Of a stretch of DNA of 43,303 bases, positions 42,271-43,303 are shown piece by piece; the first letter of the stretch is position 1; every line of letters starts with the position of its first letter. The stretch is from positions 1-43,303 of the forward strand of contig CAMVQS010000014.1 of NCBI GenBank assembly GCA_947169685.1. The letters run 5' to 3'. This stretch comes from an uncultured Prevotella sp. Lineage in GTDB: Bacteria; Bacteroidota; Bacteroidia; Bacteroidales; Bacteroidaceae. Made by a program: the position numbers and the translations under genes. A model generated the notes under the pieces. That model worked only from the letters and a program-made list of their open reading frames with translations, searched no databases and was not told where the DNA came from.

Positions 42271-42492
42271 TATGCAACACTTTAAGGCTAAAAAAGTGTC
42301 ACATGTGCCAACTTTTCAGTCTAAAAATACCTTTTTTCCTGCTTATTCCCATACTCTCGCCAGCCGTGCAGAGCAAGTTCGCGCAGTTTTACTGTGCAAA
42401 ATTACACATTATTTTATATATAAATGGACGATTTAGGCAAAAGGTGAAAATTATAACGCTTTTTGTGAAACCATAGTATGGAAAAATCATCG

Positions 42493-42500
42493 TAACTTTG
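42493..42500 (+). promoter_or_regulatory. -7 box for the flavodoxin-like lipoprotein
   Basis: TAACTTTG fits TAnnTTTG and gives a leader of about 27 bases to the ATG at 42535. The nearest TTTG is 27 bases upstream, too far for a standard -33 box. Otherwise 42271-42534 holds no gene; its left end carries AAAGTGT phrases like those before the AAA ATPase at 2091. Confidence 0.5.
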
Positions 42501-42534
42501 CACCGTGACTCAGAATTACAAACTACAAACGAAT

Positions 42535-43140
42535 ATGAATATCAAAAGTATCATCACAGCCGCAGTGGCACTGCTCGCATCAACGGCATGCAGCGGCGGC
42601 GCTAAACAAGAGAAAGTTATGACAGAGAAAGGAAAGATTTTGGTAGTGTTCTTCTCGCATGCAGGAGACAACTACGCAGTAGGAAACATTGAAGTGGGCA
42701 ACACGAAGATTGTGGCCGACTACATCAGTGAACTGACGGGTGCGGAGCAGTTTGAAATCGTTACTCACAAGTACGACGGAATGGCTTACGACCCGCTGAT
42801 TAAGCTGGCGAAGGAAGAAGCCAACAACGGTGAACTGCCGGAGTATGAGGGTGACGTTGACTTAAGCCAGTACGACATTGTGTTCATTGGCGGGCCTGTA
42901 TGGTGGGGCACTTATCCGCAGGTTATGTTCACCTTCTTCAAGAAGCATGCCGACGACCTGAAGGGCAAGACCGTCATTCCGTTCACTACTCACGAGGGGT
43001 CTGGTCTGGCCAGTTGTGCAGATGACGTGGAGGAAGCCTTCCCCGGAGCCAACGTTACAAAGGGCTTCAGCATTTATGGTCACGAGGTACGCACGGAAAA
43101 GGCGAAAGTGGAAAAGTGGCTGAAGGGACTGGGTTATTAA
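42535..43140 (+). CDS. Flavodoxin-like lipoprotein
   Basis: This 201-residue protein starts at ATG 42535 (MNIKSIITAAVALLASTAC), a lipoprotein signal whose Cys is followed by SGGAK, without the acidic surface-export stretch, so it is probably periplasmic. The rest is a flavodoxin fold of the Flavodoxin_4 type: ILVVFFSHAGDNYAVG (phosphate loop of FMN), DIVFIGGPVWWGTYPQVM (second FMN loop, with Trp pair) and PFTTHEGSGLASCADD. It should bind FMN and take part in electron transfer outside the cytoplasm; the partner is unknown. A longer in-frame start at 42505 is unlikely because it lies right at the promoter. Confidence 0.88.
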   Translation: MNIKSIITAAVALLASTACSGGAKQEKVMTEKGKILVVFFSHAGDNYAVGNIEVGNTKIVADYISELTGAEQFEIVTHKYDGMAYDPLIKLAKEEANNGELPEYEGDVDLSQYDIVFIGGPVWWGTYPQVMFTFFKKHADDLKGKTVIPFTTHEGSGLASCADDVEEAFPGANVTKGFSIYGHEVRTEKAKVEKWLKGLGY

Positions 43141-43209
43141 TTATCACAAGGTTTCTTAGGCGGGTGAAGGTGACAGAACGTTGCACTCTTGCCCGCTTTT
43201 TGCATCTTT

Positions 43210-43303
43210 AACGGGGAAAACGGAGAATAATTAAGACCGAAGCCTACTGTTATCTCAGTCGCTATGGCGCACTGGCCCTCTGCGACAAGCATTACGGCAT
43301 CAT
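43210..43303 (+). other. Possible beginning of a gene cut by the window end
   Basis: An open frame runs to the end of the window and reads KTEAYCYLSRYGALALCDKHYGI after a stop codon near 43211. There is no ATG in the visible part, so the start is unclear. A weak GCGGG...CCCGC stem with TTTTT (about 43160-43201) between it and the flavodoxin gene could be a terminator. I cannot assign a family. Confidence 0.2.

Overview
The window looks like a chromosomal segment of a Bacteroidota bacterium, most likely a Prevotella-type member of the Bacteroidales. Three things support this: many promoters of the Bacteroidota form (TTTG, 19-20 bases, TAnnTTTG), a SusC/SusD polysaccharide utilisation locus (PUL) with surface lipoproteins, and a type IX secretion-like C-terminal tail. 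The ATP synthase operon has the Bacteroidota gene order, with atpD and atpC first. I see no tRNA, rRNA or CRISPR array.

Layout. 1-2200: a DUF4160 remnant next to a DUF2442 gene, then an AAA ATPase with a DUF4143 tail whose leader holds three 13-bp repeats at exact 33-bp spacing. 2300-6600: two cell-surface lipoproteins (a glycine-rich beta-helix-like protein and a fimbrillin-like protein with a Big_2 domain) and a small Cys-LLAGS peptide gene, among REP-like palindromes. 6850-14570: an array of 22-bp-period palindromes, then the nine-gene F-type ATP synthase operon (atpD-atpC-AtpI-like-atpB-atpE-atpF-atpH-atpA-atpG, minus strand). 14588-15976: the sodium/proton antiporter NhaD. 16066-19952: trmD on the plus strand facing a four-gene minus-strand operon (two GYF_2/CD225 membrane proteins, DUF2752, an AlkZ-related-like protein), then a patatin phospholipase. 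20050-26182: a plus-strand cluster of aminopeptidase P, a secreted C1-type peptidase, recJ and recQ. 26170-27683: ilvC and a MaoC-type hydratase on the minus strand. 27895-30717: a compact phage-like cassette (M15 peptidase, a small zinc-ribbon protein, a replication-associated protein, a primase-helicase).

31044-41774 is the most interesting part: a fructan (probably levan) PUL. It has a membrane regulator joining a sugar-binding domain to an AraC domain, broken by a one-base frameshift, then SusC, SusD, a DUF4960 glycan-binding lipoprotein and a GH32 enzyme. Last comes a carbohydrate-binding-like protein with a type IX-like tail. The same 100-bp regulatory module (hairpin, ATGAAACAT box, TACTTTTG promoter box) stands before susC and again before that last gene, with identical internal spacing and compensatory changes in the hairpin. 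This strongly suggests one regulon. The window ends with remnants of another AAA ATPase and a flavodoxin-like lipoprotein.

Across the window, short repeats have entered genes without breaking them. One GC-rich palindromic element sits in frame in both recQ and the PUL regulator. AT-rich filler phrases occupy many gene junctions and even supply the apparent TTG start of recQ.
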